A program made the position numbers and the translations under genes. From Melieria omissa (Eukaryota > Arthropoda > Insecta > Diptera > Ulidiidae), in the NCBI GenBank assembly GCA_963971225.1, contig OZ020267.1:54825590-54889589 (forward strand): a stretch of DNA of 64,000 bases, given 5' to 3'. The notes under the pieces are model-generated. The model had not been told where the DNA came from and searched no databases. It was given only the letters and a program-made list of their open reading frames with translations. Every line of letters starts with the position of its first letter. The stretch's first letter is position 1. Below are positions 24,302-36,518 of the stretch, piece by piece.

Positions 24302-26452
24302 TAAGATATTTAAACTTTTTTTAGTAAAATTGTTAAGATTCCAAATGCTTGTACGTTATTTAAATTATTCAAAAATCATTCAGATTCCATATCAAATACA
24401 GCAATTCATGAACAGATCTAAACAAACAAAAGTCAATGGTGTCCTTGAAAGATGTTTTCTCCTAGAAGAAATCGAACTTTCGAAACAAATTATAGTCTTT
24501 ATTGGTTCATATCAAGGACTCCTACCGATTTTAAAATGCTTTTGTTTTAGAGATTTCAGTGATTAATGCTTCAGACACATTGAGTGTAGCAGCTTCGAGT
24601 TTCAACTCAGTTAATAGAAAATGAATCTTTTCTGAAACTTTGCATTTAATTTAATTAGCGATTGAGTGCACAGTAAACTCTGCAGAAGCCGAAAGTTAAC
24701 ACCATTCCAATGTTCCTTAAGTATTTGCATATCAAATGCCTCATTAAAAGTTAGCCGCTTCATTCACAATGGAGTGATTTATGATTTATTAATTCAATGT
24801 TAAAGAGAAAGTTTCGTACACTGCAACATTGCAATGTTATGTAGGTCCTTTTTGCCTACATACGCCATTCACACGTACATACATACATACGAATTTAAAA
24901 TAAGTGTTAATTTTAATTCAAAGCATTACACACTTTCATCATTTTTTTGTTATTGTTTTCTTATTTTGGCCAGAATTGCTGCGAACTTTTGCACACGGAG
25001 CGAGTTTCTTATGCTATTTGCCTGCTTTGTTTTCATGGTATTTGATGGGATTGGTTGAAAAAATTGCTACAATTTAAGTTTTGGCGACATTGTGCTAAAT
25101 TGCTCTCAATTTTAAGCAAAAGCAATGTCCGTACATTTGAGTTTGTTTTGTTTGTTTTTAATTACTAAAGTAGCTATTAAAATTATTAAATTTTAGAATA
25201 AAATGTGACAAGTATAGAAGTTGATATAAGTTCACATAACTTATAAATCTAATTCAAATTAAAGTAGTGAGTGAGTAGAGAGTTATAGGTCAGAAAGAAA
25301 CAATATCCAACTTGCGTCAAGTAATGAAATTTTTTGCCCTCGGGACACTCGCAAAAAAATTTTACTCTTTTTATATCGAGTAAGAATAACTAAACATTTA
25401 AAGGATTAAAGTTTCGAATCGACACAACGAAGATTAAAAACTCTCACTGCATGTACTTTTGCTCATTACTGAAGCGTTTCGTATTTGTATAAAAAAATGG
25501 CGCATCTCAACACACACACCCACACCACTTGATTGTCGTTTTATTTATTACAATTACGTAAATAACTCGTGTACGAATATTACAATTGTTATGGTGGAAA
25601 TGAGAAGTAGTTACTCAATTGAAGAAGCGTAAAATTTGATTTCCTCTTTTCAACATTCGTCAATTTGTTGGCACGTGCACAAGTGTGCGTCAACCAGTCG
25701 ACTGCTTGATGGGCCCACGAAAAAATATGCCAAGCAGCATGCAGTGGCACAATCAAGTGGAACACATGCACAGCACAACAACGAGAATTTCAGCATTTAG
25801 GTCGGTTTGCAAATTTTCGCACGGTGCCTGGACGCGTGTTTGTTGTGCGCTTTTATGCAATTTGTCCAAATTGCGGCGCGTAGGGAAGTGCCAAATTTCC
25901 GTTATTATTTAAAAATTACCGATAAAGCACGCATTTGCGCCGCACTCACACACACTCACACATCTCCGCACTTAAAAATTTATGTACAAGAAGCCCATGA
26001 AGAGGTACGAACAAAACTGTGGCACGAGTTTCATTAGGAATTTATGGCAAAAGCGGTGTACGACACTCACATGTACACATATGTATGTACATATGTAGTG
26101 CGTATTAAATATTCCATCTAAAGTTTACATACCACAACATTGTATGAATTTTGCCAACTTGAAATGCTTTCAGTTTCAGTTCCGTTTTATAGTCCCCAGC
26201 TTCGGCGCGCTTGTTTGCGCGTCCTTTTCAAGGCCACACGTCGCACAGCATCGGCATCGGACTGTGCGTGACACGCACGCTGTGAGTACACACGTCTTGC
26301 GTGTAGTAAGCATTGCCTTGGGGTTTGAGGAGTAGCACAGAATTAGGCGCGTGAGCATGAAATTTGAAACAATGGCAAAGAGCACAAAACTAACTAAAAT
26401 TTCAAAGTGGCTATTGAGAATTGTATCTCACTGTGCAATTGCGAGGCAATAC
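24302..26452. other. Non-coding stretch
   Basis: AT-rich, with ACAT/ATAC tracts near 24876-24892 and CACA-rich tracts near 25510 and 25945. No domain-bearing frame was found. Confidence 0.5.
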
Positions 26453-26584
26453 TGAAATATTGGAGAACGAGTTGCGCTTCGAGCATGGCATACTTTTAGG
26501 GGCATGGTAATTTGAATGGAACAATCGCTGAGGCGTCTCGAGGCGAGGTATGTTCGAGAACAAGCTGCGCTACAAGCAAACACG

Positions 26585-26592
26585 TATAAAAG
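26585..26592 (+). promoter_or_regulatory. TATA box of the LTR
   Basis: TATAAAAG in the U3-like part of the LTR, upstream of the AATAAA at 27300-27305. Confidence 0.55.
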
Positions 26593-26647
26593 GCAGCCAG
26601 GTACAGCGCAGAGGGAAGAGTTTGGTTTTGACAATCAGCGGTGCAAC

Positions 26648-27224
26648 CAGTGTTGCCAGATCAGAAGGTTTCCTCCTAAATTTAGGAGATTCTTGGTCTT
26701 TTGGGAGAATTTTTAAGGAGGAAGAATTGTGGAGGAGAAAGTTTAGGAGATTTTTATTTTATGTTAGGAGATTTTTCGGATCTTTAGTGGATTTTGGGGA
26801 ATTTTTTGGTTAACGAAGTATGATGTATTGGGAACACTCGCAACAAAACATATTTTGGCAACTATTTTAATAAGTCAAAGCATCCTGACGTAAATGTTTT
26901 TTAACTTACAAAATGTAAGCTCGTTCTATCTCGTTCTCACTTATGGCTGTCACAGTGAAATCCCGCCAAAAACGGCACTTTTTATTTAATTCATTTGTTA
27001 TATTTTGTTATTGTTAAGTTTTTGTTGTTAAGCTGACGATGAATAAAAAAGGCTACAATTAAAAAAAAAAAGTGTATATTTCTATTTTTATGAGAAGTTT
27101 GATTCCTTTAAAATGACGCAAATCATAAAAAAACAATTAGGAGGTTTTTTTTTAACTTTTGGGAGCAAATTTCAGTATTTTTTAAGATTTAGGGGAAAGT
27201 AATTTCAGACATCTGGCAACACTG
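26648..27224. mobile_element. 577-bp non-autonomous hAT element
   Basis: The terminal inverted repeats CAGTGTTGCCAGAT are perfect over 14 bp. The 8-bp duplication GGTGCAAC lies at 26640-26647 and 27225-27232. Both are diagnostic of the hAT superfamily. The interior is AT-rich and non-coding, with repeated TAGGAGATTTTT-like phrases near its left end. It sits inside the LTR described above. Confidence 0.95.
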
Positions 27225-27458
27225 GGTGCAACAGGGAGTAGAGCGGCTAGTGCAATGAATAACAAGTGTAGAGACGGTGAAGCAAAAAATTGTTTTATAA
27301 ATAAAGTGACTACTAATGGTGAACTTCGTTAATGGATTTTAGTGTGTTTTATGTTTGAGCACAAACCAGAGAAACGAACTAAGCCTGCCTGGAGGCAACA
27401 AAACTAATTTTCGTAACAACACATTTTACCATTGTTGCGCAAACCATGTGAAGTAATC

Positions 27459-27658
27459 NNNNNNNNNNNNNNNNNNNNNNNNNNNNNNNNNNNNNNNNNN
27501 NNNNNNNNNNNNNNNNNNNNNNNNNNNNNNNNNNNNNNNNNNNNNNNNNNNNNNNNNNNNNNNNNNNNNNNNNNNNNNNNNNNNNNNNNNNNNNNNNNNN
27601 NNNNNNNNNNNNNNNNNNNNNNNNNNNNNNNNNNNNNNNNNNNNNNNNNNNNNNNNNN
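27459..27658. other. Assembly gap, 200 Ns
   Basis: Exactly 200 Ns, probably a placeholder. Bases 27659-27735 to its right are an unusual G/T-only tract (mostly GGGG, GTGTGG), most likely low-quality sequence. About 450 bp left of the gap (27009-27458) is repeated to its right (27734-28180). Confidence 0.98.
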
Positions 27659-27733
27659 GGGGGGGGTTGGTGTGGGGGGTGGGTGGGGGGGTTGTGGGTT
27701 TGGGGTGTGTGGGGTGGTTTGGTGTGGGGTGTG

Positions 27734-28180
27734 TTAAGTTTTGTTGTTAAGCTGACGATGAATAAAAAGGCTACAATTAAAAAAAAAAGTGTATATTCTA
27801 TTTTTATGAGAAGTTTGATTCCTTTAAAATGACGCAACTCATAAAAAAACAATTAAGAGGTTTTTTTAAACTTTTGGGAAGAAATTTCAGTATTTGTTAA
27901 GATTTAGGGGAAAGTAATTTCAGGCATCTGGCAACACTGGGTGCAACAGGAGTAGAGCGGCTAGTGCAATGAGTAACAAGTATAGAGACGGTGAAGCAAA
28001 AAATTGTTTTATAAATAAAGTGACTACTAATGGTGAACTTCGTTAATGGATTTTAGTGCGTTTTATGTTTGAGCACAAACCAGAGAAATGAACTAAGCCT
28101 GCCTGGAGGCAACAAAACTAATTTTCGTAACAACACATTTTACCATTGTTGCGCAACACATGTGGAGTAATCGCTGCCGA
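27734..28180. repeat. Second copy of the sequence left of the gap, likely a false duplication
   Basis: Repeats 27009-27458: the right part of the hAT element, one GGTGCAAC, the LTR end CGTAACA, and at least 40 bp of flanking DNA (ACACATTTTACCATTGTTGCGC). Differences are small substitutions and one-base indels. Because unique flank is included, a transposition event does not explain it. Two haplotypes placed in series across a gap do. Confidence 0.75.
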
Positions 28181-29402
28181 CAAGTTCCAAGTATTTAAGA
28201 CAACACAATTATTTGTGCTGGCAAATTAACAACAACGGAATTAAGCCACTGTGCTGTGTCTTCAAAGCGAAAACCATAAAGCCGCAGAGCTTTTCGGCTT
28301 GTCGCACATGCTTCAATGCTCACTGGTGTGTGCTGCTTTGTCTAAACAGCACATGAGCACAAACATACACACATATACATGTAACTGTTTGTATAGCTGC
28401 ACACATATTCACATTAAGCGCTAAAGCAGATTTTGAACAAATCAAACGGAAAAAACATGAAACACATGAACGCAAAAAACCAGAAGGTAAACCAAAAAAT
28501 AAACAAAAAATCGAATTTGCAATATTTACGCGTTTGTATGGACTAAACATTGGCATTATGCTTAAATGACTTGACACCATGACATGTGATGTTGGAAGTG
28601 GATCGATGACGCAGCACCTGAGCGCGGCCGCGTGACAACAAACGGCGGGCAATGCAACGATGCGCGAAGTAATGTTGTCATAATGAGCTGCGAAAGCAGA
28701 CACAAAACATTTTCGGCAATCACGCATTGAGCGCCGCGACCTTGTCACGCTCCCACGTCACTGACCAGCCCAGCACTGACCAGTTCGGCAGAGCCAAAAA
28801 GTGAGTAATTCGCATGGGCGGCTGATTCATTGCTGGACAGCGGCGGCATGACTGGCAGCTAGAAGCAAACAGCCGATGGCAATGCGCATTCGTGCTTTGC
28901 ATGTTTTCGTGCTTACTTCGTCTTATTGCGTGTGTTGTCCGAGTTGGGTGATTGCTTTTCTACTTCATTCTTGTGTGCTGCGTGTATGAATCGCTTTAAT
29001 GTTCATACTGTCGACTGTGCGTGTCAGTTATATCATTTTACTAAACGACTTTTTATCTCTTTCCCACATTTTCCCCGCTTCTGTATTTAATGTGCCTATT
29101 TGTCTGTCTGTCTGCCTGCCACATACCTTTTGTACTGTGGTAATTGTGTTATTGTAGCATTAACAGCTGGTTTTGGTTTGGGCATTGCGTTAAGACACAT
29201 TCGCCCAATCATTGATTGGACTACTTGGCGTATGAGTGATTTATATTTTTGGTTTGGTTGCTCGACTTGGCAATTTCAAAATGACTTTGAGCTATTATTT
29301 TGTGTCTTGTGTATAAAAATTGCTGGCAAGTCATCAGCTATACTTTTAAATACTGCCTCTTGTTTTGAAGAAGAAAGGTTTCCATGTATACACATAACAT
29401 TT
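28181..29402. other. Non-coding stretch, locally GC-richer
   Basis: GC-richer at about 28600-28900, with open frames on the minus strand (142 codons at 28320-28748) that have no recognisable domain. No element ends were found. Confidence 0.45.
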
Positions 29403-29893
29403 AGTCTCAGAATTTAACGTTTTTGATAATATTTGAAAGGTAAAGCTCCAACTAAGAAAATTACCGAAAAATCTGTGCAAAAAATTAATTAGGGTGTGTG
29501 CTGACCAAAGTCGAAACTTTTTTCACAAAAAAATTTAAACACATGTTTTCTGTTTTTTTAGTCTATTGAGTAAAAAACATCGTAAACATTCATGGTTAGA
29601 AAAAAAGTTGCTAGAACTTTCAGTATAGATTAAGAATTGATGTGGGCTTTATCGCGTTTAATGTTTTTAAGGCAGAAACTTCTACCTCACTTTTAATTAA
29701 AAATATTTTTCAAAATTGAAAACCTGAAAGCTGACAAAACTAAGAGGAAAATATCTAAAAAGTATGTGAAAGTATGTTCCTGGATTTTTGTGTATTTTAA
29801 GAAGCATTCTAAGCACATCCTCCGATATCTTTCGATCACAAAAAAGAATTTAATTTGAAAAGTGGTCTGAATACCTATTTTTCGACAAAATAT

Positions 29894-30334
29894 TGAAACG
29901 ATAAGGCACTCTGTGCTGAATGCTTTTCTATGCACGAATGCTTTTCCAAGCATACTTTTAGGCATGAACTTTGAAGTACGGCAAATTTGGTATGATTCGC
30001 TTGGTATAGTCCGATATGGTAAGAATGGTTCGCGAAAGGTGATGCTTTGCTAGAACAATCGAGATAGAAAGCAAAACTGGAATGTGCAAGAAACTTCGGC
30101 GCGATAAGAAAACTAGTATAAAAGCAGCAGTGTGCAGCGCGAGAGGTCGAGTCTGTGTTGAGCACGCAAAGGGGAAACATGTAATAGTAGTAGTGTAAAG
30201 TGGAACAATTGTGAATCTGTAAATAAAGTGATTGTTGATTTCTGACTGCGTTTTTGCGCTGAGTAATTAAAGTTGTTTTATTTTCAAACACAATCAAAAC
30301 GAACCTTGGAAAACAAACTTGGATTTTCGTAACA
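29894..30334 (+). mobile_element. 441-bp solo LTR with ATAT duplication
   Basis: Begins TGAAACGATAAGGC and ends ATTTTCGTAACA, following the TG...CA rule. ATAT flanks it at 29890-29893 and 30335-30338. The uninterrupted copy of the host repeat at 21.4 kb confirms the empty site. Promoter and polyadenylation signals are in LTR order. A 4-bp duplication suits gypsy-type elements. No internal retroviral genes are present, so it arose by LTR-LTR recombination. Confidence 0.88.
30117..30124 (+). promoter_or_regulatory. TATA box of the solo LTR
   Basis: TATAAAAG, about 100 bp upstream of the AATAAA at 30222-30227. The start of transcription would lie between them. Confidence 0.55.
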
Positions 30335-30469
30335 ATATATTTTATTCTTCCCTGAAAGTATGCAATCAACATAAAAAATGAAAACATACATCTACTATTA
30401 TCATTTTTATTGAAAAACTGAAATGTCCCGATACAATTGCTGTCACTCTTAGCTATTATAAATGTTGAC

Positions 30470-31130
30470 AGACAGACAGACCACTTGTTCTAATTCTGTT
30501 CCACGGTTGTATGGAGTCGAATCATTGTGCAATGACACAAACATATAATACTATCACTTCAGATGCAATAACTTTGCCTCCAGTGACCCGAATTTCCTGA
30601 AATTTTGATTAAAAATCAGGAAAAATGTAAATTTTCAAGGCAATATATATTTATATATATTATATATATATTATATATTTTCAATTTTCCCTTCCTTTAA
30701 ATATTCCCTAACCCAGCTACATACCCTAGCTCAAAAAAATTCCGACCCTCCGACGATCCTTTCCCATTCACTCCCAAGCAATATTACACGCAAAATGCGA
30801 AACCAGTGCACCAAACCGATCTTGGCGGAGTCCTCAACCATCGTGCTGTCCCTTCCTCTACATAACAGATGGCGCTATGAGCGGTAGCTCACAACATCGG
30901 AGGCGTGTTTCCCAAGCGTCGGTAGATGACAGCCCCGTCACTTAGGATTACCTGCGGTGGGCCAATCACCTACTTTGGCAGTAAAACACAACCGATTAAC
31001 GCAACCAACACAAAGCAATGTCTTGTGGAGGCCCTATGCTTCTGAGAGGAGTAAAGAAGGGGAAAAGTGACATATAGGTGGCGCCACCACAAAGTTCCCT
31101 GTTTGAAAAGTGCAGTTTACTTTAGAAACC
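30470..31130 (+). other. Possible LINE 3' remnant in a GC-richer block
   Basis: The segment 30830-31090 is GC-richer than its surroundings. At about 31019-31038 it contains an in-frame LVEALC phrase, which I associate with C-termini of some LINE ORF2 proteins and which recurs at 38.1 kb. A TA-rich tract lies at 30645-30680. The evidence is weak and it is unassigned otherwise. Confidence 0.3.
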
Positions 31131-34100
31131 ATGTAATACTAAATTGGCTAAAATATTTTCTTAAAACCAACCAAGACCAAGTTTTGGCTACGCCTCTGAA
31201 TGTGACAAATATCATGTTTAGCGCAGCTCTCTAGGGTCCACTTTCAACTGCACTGCAAGTCCATGTTCATTGTATTCTCCATCTCTGCGCCCCCACTATC
31301 GACTCCCATAATTACATATGTTAGGTGTGTGTCATTTATCCTTTGCCCATAGACTATTATAGACTATTATAAGCAACTCTCTACTACTAACATTGATAAA
31401 CATTGTTTTTTGACTCAACTGTCATTCAATCATTCTAATAAACTGTCATAAACGTTTAGCGCCAACTTTCATTCCTGCCACAAATTTAATTTCGAGCCTC
31501 TATTGATAACTGAGTTAATTAATTGCGGTTACTGATTGCGGTTGTTGTATTTGAGAAAGGAAAACCACAGTTTTCCCCATACTTCCGCAGTGGCTACTTA
31601 AATGGTCATTTGCTATTTGTGAAGTGATAAATTGCTCATTACAGCCATTAAGAGTTTGCACTTCAAACGGAAAAGCTGCACCAAGTCTTGAGTCAAGTAT
31701 TTTAAGTGGCACTTTGGCGCGCTGGACCTCCGTATTTCTCGCATGAAGCCGCAGCGCACAGCAAGCACAGCCAAGCAGCGTCGAACTTCCAAATGAGTGA
31801 GTTTCAAAGAGACACAAATTATTGTGCGGCAAATACCTGTTTGCAAGCCACATAAACTTGTCTGTATGTGTAGGTGTTTTGTGAGTAAGTGGGCCAGTGT
31901 GGGCGCAGTGTTTTTTTTCTTCATTTGACATTATGGCTCAACTTTTCTAAAATAGGCGCTGCTGTGGCCTGTGTTGTCGAAATCAATTTCATAATTAAGG
32001 AGCAGCTGCTGCTACAGAAAAGATTAGCAATTCATTGTCTATGGCGTTGCCTGTTGTTGTTGATGCCTGTTGTTGTTGTTTAAATATCATAAAATTTATT
32101 ACTTTTTTGTTGACTCGTAGAGTTTTTCGTGTATGGCATCTTTTTCTTGCGATAATTTAGCGCAAACTTGAGGTAAATTGTTGGCAGTTAATCACGGCAC
32201 TTCGGTCTGCGCTGTTGACACTGTCTGGAGAGGCTTTTGGTTGTGATGTGCGTGGGAAGACTTCTATGTGACTTTGTTCTGAATGTTTTAAGCCAGCAGA
32301 ATGACCTCTTACAAGCCATAAATACATGCAGCTCAGTTGCCAAGACACATAAACACTCTTACCTGCCAAGCATAAACGCTTTGAAATGTAACTAAGTTCA
32401 ATGTTCTGTTGATGAAATTTGTCTTAAATGTCAGCTAAAAGCCTGTGGCTGTGAATCCTCCAACAGAACGCATGAGAAACACTTTGCTGCAAACTTGTAC
32501 AGGCACCGTATTACGGAAATGGTTTTTGTGGATAACATGCCGTATGATGAACACACCTCGGTATTTATGCAGAGAGCGTTTTATATATTTTGAATGTTTG
32601 AAACGATAAAATAAATATTTATTTTCTTTTCGTTCTTAATACCTGCCAACTTCCATTACATTCGAATCCAAGTCATTTCCGTACACAAATATCAAGCAAC
32701 ATAGGCGCAAACTCAGCCACCACAACGCCACCAAACAGGGGCAGCAACAGCGGCGATAATGTGTGCGCTTTATCAATATGCTGACATCGGTGGCAAATCA
32801 ACATCGTTTTTGCGTCAGCCCATCGTCCTTGTTGTTTCCTTTCATTTTTTATCAATATTGCCTTTTCGATTTATTTAAATTGCCATACCTCATCCAGCGT
32901 TTTCTTCTTCACTTCTCTTTACCCGCTTACAGCCCAAGCAAGCGCAAAGTTTTCGTTTTGCAGCCAATTTAAAAAGTCGAAATTCGTATAAATCTCACTT
33001 TTGGCCTCTTGAAATTCCATACAACCGCATTGGCTTGAATTTCACTTTTCTTTAACGCCACTGAAAGTGAAAATTTTCCATTCCCGCAGCGCACGTTGTA
33101 AGTCCCCTGACTTTGAAAGTTGCCGCAGCGATGCTGCGTGCGACAACATTTTGTGTATCTACGCACTTTTTATGCTGTGACTGCGCGCACTGAAGTGCTA
33201 AGCAAGCAAGCGATGACGCAGCAAACAGCCAACCAGCCAACACTGACCTCGCCTGTAATTGCCGCGCAGCAACTACCCGAACGCTTTCCGCAGCGCTCAG
33301 GCACGGCACGGCACGGCACGTCACTGTGCTTAGCGCCCGCTGTCGCAGCTGCGAGTCCCTCGCGGGCTGCTCTACTCGGCTGCTGCGTCTGTGTGCTTTG
33401 CTGTGTGGTAGTCGCTTGGTTATTTGTTTACTTCTCATTCTCCATCGCTTCTTTACAGTTGGCGCTGTTTATTTGTTCAACTTCAGTTTATTTTTCTTCT
33501 GTTTACTTTACTTCTTCTTGTTACTTGTGACTTACTGCTTTCTGCTTTCATTATTTTTGGCAAATTGCTCCGGTATGCTGAATTGTCATGTTCGCAAATG
33601 TGTTGCAGCGGAAGCTGAAGTTCTCCTTTTTACCTACCAGCAGTAGCATTACTTGTTGTTATTGTTGTGTTTTATGAAAAACCACTGCACAACTTTGCAT
33701 AAAAATTCCAAATTCGATGTAATCTTCAGCACATTCCGCGAAATGGCTGCATACTTTGCGGCGGCCTGCGGTATCGGTAATAACTTATAATAACGGCAAA
33801 TAAACACCGTTGCACGTGCATAAGACACGTTTCGAGAATTTTCAAGTAGCACGCAGAAGTTTTCAGTTGAATCCCACTGGGCGTATGAGTGATATTTATG
33901 AGCTAATGCCAATAACAGTTGGATGGTTTTTGTATTACGAAGCACGGGGCGTATGAGTGACATTTTTTAGATTTCGTATTTATGAGTCCCAGGGAATTTT
34001 GATTAAAGAAATATTATATATATATTATATATATTATATACTATTAATATTAATAGTAACTGTTATATAAAAATATGTTATTAGTTAAATGCGTGCACCA

Positions 34101-35074
34101 TTTACAGATTTTAAAGCAAATCGTTTGACTACTGTGAAGGTGTAAGGACAAAAAATGTAGTAAGATCTAATTCAGATTTGAATTACTTAGTTATTTTTTA
34201 TTTTTATTTACACAAATTTCGCCTCAAACAGCTTCAAACAGCCTAATAACCGCAGCACTCAGACAGAGTATGCGTTCATTATACTTCGAATTAAGGTTCT
34301 CGGTTAATTTGCTTTAAATCTACCTGACATCCGGAGAAATCTGTTTAGAGCCCGTGATGACAAGGAGCCAAGATAAGAAAAATGATAAAATGATGATCAA
34401 TGATAAATCGATAAAATTAACAAGAAAAAATTAAAGACCTCATAAGAGGTGTTTCAGAAAAAGTTAGAAACTTTACCCTTGAAAATTTATTATAATTTTT
34501 TTCTAATATATTCTAAAATCTACATAAAAGACATGTTATATAAAACCAGACTTTTCAAAAATTGGACTAGTGGTTGCTGAGATATTTTAATTTTTCGATG
34601 TCACTATTTTTAACGACGCACTCCTTAGTTTAATTTCTTAAATTTGAAAGACAGCAGCTGCAGAGCCCATTATGTGCCTCGTTGTCCAAGGAAGCGTCAG
34701 ACTTTTATATCGGTCGGCGCAAATTTGCAGAACCTAACTATCTTGGAGGTGGTTGGAGGGCGGTCCAAGGTCATGAGCGCATCTTGACTGTCGCTACAGA
34801 CACAGATGAATCTGTCTCTTCAGTTGCTTTCCACAACAATGTTCATTGCATACGCCTCATTTCAATTATTTTATATCCCTTTTATTTATAAAAATTTTTT
34901 TATAATTGTTCAATAGAATAAGATTGAAATCTCATTCGCTTTACTTTGATTTTTTGTTTGTAAAATTTACAAATGAATTCATACACTTGTGGTGCCAAAA
35001 GTCTTTGGAGTTGTCGTTTCAAAAAATTGTATGGGGGTTTAATTTGATTATCTGAACTCAGATACAACATCGTC
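31131..35074. other. Non-coding stretch
   Basis: Mixed sequence with a GC-rich part at 33130-33400 (including GGCACGGCAC repeats at 33300-33320) and TA-rich palindromic tracts at 34012-34060. Frames up to 138 codons have no domains. The GC-rich part could be an enhancer or untranslated exon, but nothing in the sequence shows it. Confidence 0.45.
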
Positions 35075-35078
35075 TTAA

Positions 35079-35315
35079 CCCTTTCGGGACGGAGTTTATT
35101 TTTGAAATCCAAAATACTCTCAGTAGAAATGTTCTCATGCCATGAATGTTGGGGTTAGAAAATTATATTGGATGCTCACAAATTCTGAAATCATACTTTT
35201 ATGCGGGAACACCGAAATCGAAAAAATATTTTGCGTGGGTTGTAAGATTTAAATAATTTTTTTGAGAGGCATTAAAAACTTGCTGGGACGTATTATCCCA
35301 GTAGTCCCGAACGGG
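35079..35315. mobile_element. 237-bp piggyBac-like MITE
   Basis: TTAA flanks both ends (35075-35078 and 35316-35319). The ends are inverted: CCCTTTCGGGAC on the left and CCCGTTCGGGAC as the complement of the right. TTAA plus CCC-starting ends is the piggyBac signature. There is no coding capacity. Confidence 0.85.
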
Positions 35316-35364
35316 TTAAGGTGGACTTAAGCATTTGAGGTAAGGATTTTCATAAAACAAATTA

Positions 35365-35606
35365 CAGTCATGTCTGCGTATAGTGCACACCTGATATAGT
35401 GAACACCTCGATATAGTAAACACCCAAATTTTGACATCAAGCCTCTAAATATGGAACAAAATTTTCAAGCAAAAAACAAAAGTGTATTATATTTTGAGCA
35501 AATAAAACGAGTTTTTGAACAAAAATGTTAACCTTGATATAGTGAACAACCTCGATACTGTGAACAGGCCTTGCAATAATTAGTTAACTATATCCAGACA
35601 CCACTG
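35365..35606. mobile_element. 242-bp pogo-like MITE
   Basis: TA flanks both ends (35363-35364 and 35607-35608). The ends are CAGTCATGTCTGCGTATAGT and, complemented, CAGTGGTGTCTGGATATAGT. The CAGT start and TA duplication fit pogo/Tigger elements. TATAGTGAACA-type words recur just inside both ends, possible transposase-binding repeats. Confidence 0.85.
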
Positions 35607-35608
35607 TA

Positions 35609-36514
35609 CGCAGTAGTTATAAATGTAAATTAAGCATAAAACGAACATGTGGGTTGGTTTCTCCATAAATCTAATCATAAAAATTGCTGTTACACTCACA
35701 GCTTTAATGCTTTAAGAGCACCAAAAAGTGACCAACCCATGTGGCAGATGAGCCATAAAAATTAAGGCATAACTTGTTGCATTTGAATAACGATATGTCG
35801 AAATGTTATTAATAATAACTTATTATAAATGTGCTGTTAAAATCAAAGCACAAACAAATGTTAACAAGAAGTTTTTTACATTTCCATTTAATGGGAAATT
35901 TTTCTTTAGTTCAATTCTTAATTTATTATTTCTAATTCATTTTTTTATTTATCTACCAATCAAGAGCCTTCAAAACTCAATTAAACTTTTTGATCACTAA
36001 CTAACTTTGTGTAGCGGAATCTGACCTACATTGAACTTTCTTAATATAACATAATGACTGAATAAATACTTCAAACTTTTAAATTGCACAAATACTTCGA
36101 CTCACTTTGGTATTTGAGGCATTGACCTACATAGTAGTAGGTAGTAGAACGAAGTAGCAAAGTTCTCTGATGCCTTAAGAGTGAATGAAAAAAACAACCT
36201 AATTGAGTTTAACACCCTCACAAATTTTTTACTTGTTTCAGAGAAACTTGCAAAAGTGTCTCTTAGTTTCTAAAAAAAAAGATTTCCTGCAAATTCGAAT
36301 TTTTATTTTTAAAATCGCAATTACTCGACGTTCTTTTATCTTCGTTGCTATCCTAATTTTTTTACCATACACACACACACACACACACACACACTATGAC
36401 AATACAACGGCAATCGTCAAAGTTGAATTACACACTTGAAATTCGAAGTTGAGGCGTTCAATTCACTTCACTTATTGCCGTTTATTGTGTTGCTTGACAA
36501 TTTTACATCAACAC
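35609..36514. other. Non-coding stretch with an (AC)13 microsatellite
   Basis: AT-rich. The AC tract is at 36369-36394. Nothing else was recognised. Confidence 0.5.
36369..36394. repeat. (AC)13 microsatellite
   Basis: Uninterrupted AC units. Confidence 0.95.
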
Positions 36515-36518
36515 AAAT

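Larger units (their letters stand above)
26453..27418 (+). mobile_element. Solo-LTR-like element split by a hAT insertion
   Basis: Starts TGAAATATTGGAG and ends ATTTTCGTAACA. It carries TATAAAAG (26585-26592) and AATAAA (27300-27305) in LTR order. The same landmarks (CATACTTTTAGG, TATAAAAG, AATAAAGTGA, ATTTTCGTAACA) occur in the solo LTR at 29.9-30.3 kb, so these are two diverged members of one LTR family. The flanks are ATAC and ACAC, an imperfect 4-bp duplication. Without the hAT and its duplication the LTR is about 381 bp. Confidence 0.65.
29403..30469. repeat. Dispersed repeat family, copy 2, interrupted by a solo LTR
   Basis: Matches 20591-21539 from TAGTCTCAGAATTTAACG to AATGTTGAC but has one internal 306-bp unit rather than two. 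The match breaks at 29893/30335 where a 441-bp LTR is inserted, then resumes exactly. Confidence 0.82.

Noticed and set aside
22853..24566. Series of 60-110-codon frames
   Set aside because: Similar peptides recur because they translate the internal repeats of the Helitron, not because of a gene family.
28320..28748. 142-codon minus-strand frame
   Set aside because: Composition-driven frame in a GC-richer block with no domain.
29875..30387. 170-codon minus-strand frame
   Set aside because: It is antisense to the solo LTR and crosses its boundaries, so it is not a gene.
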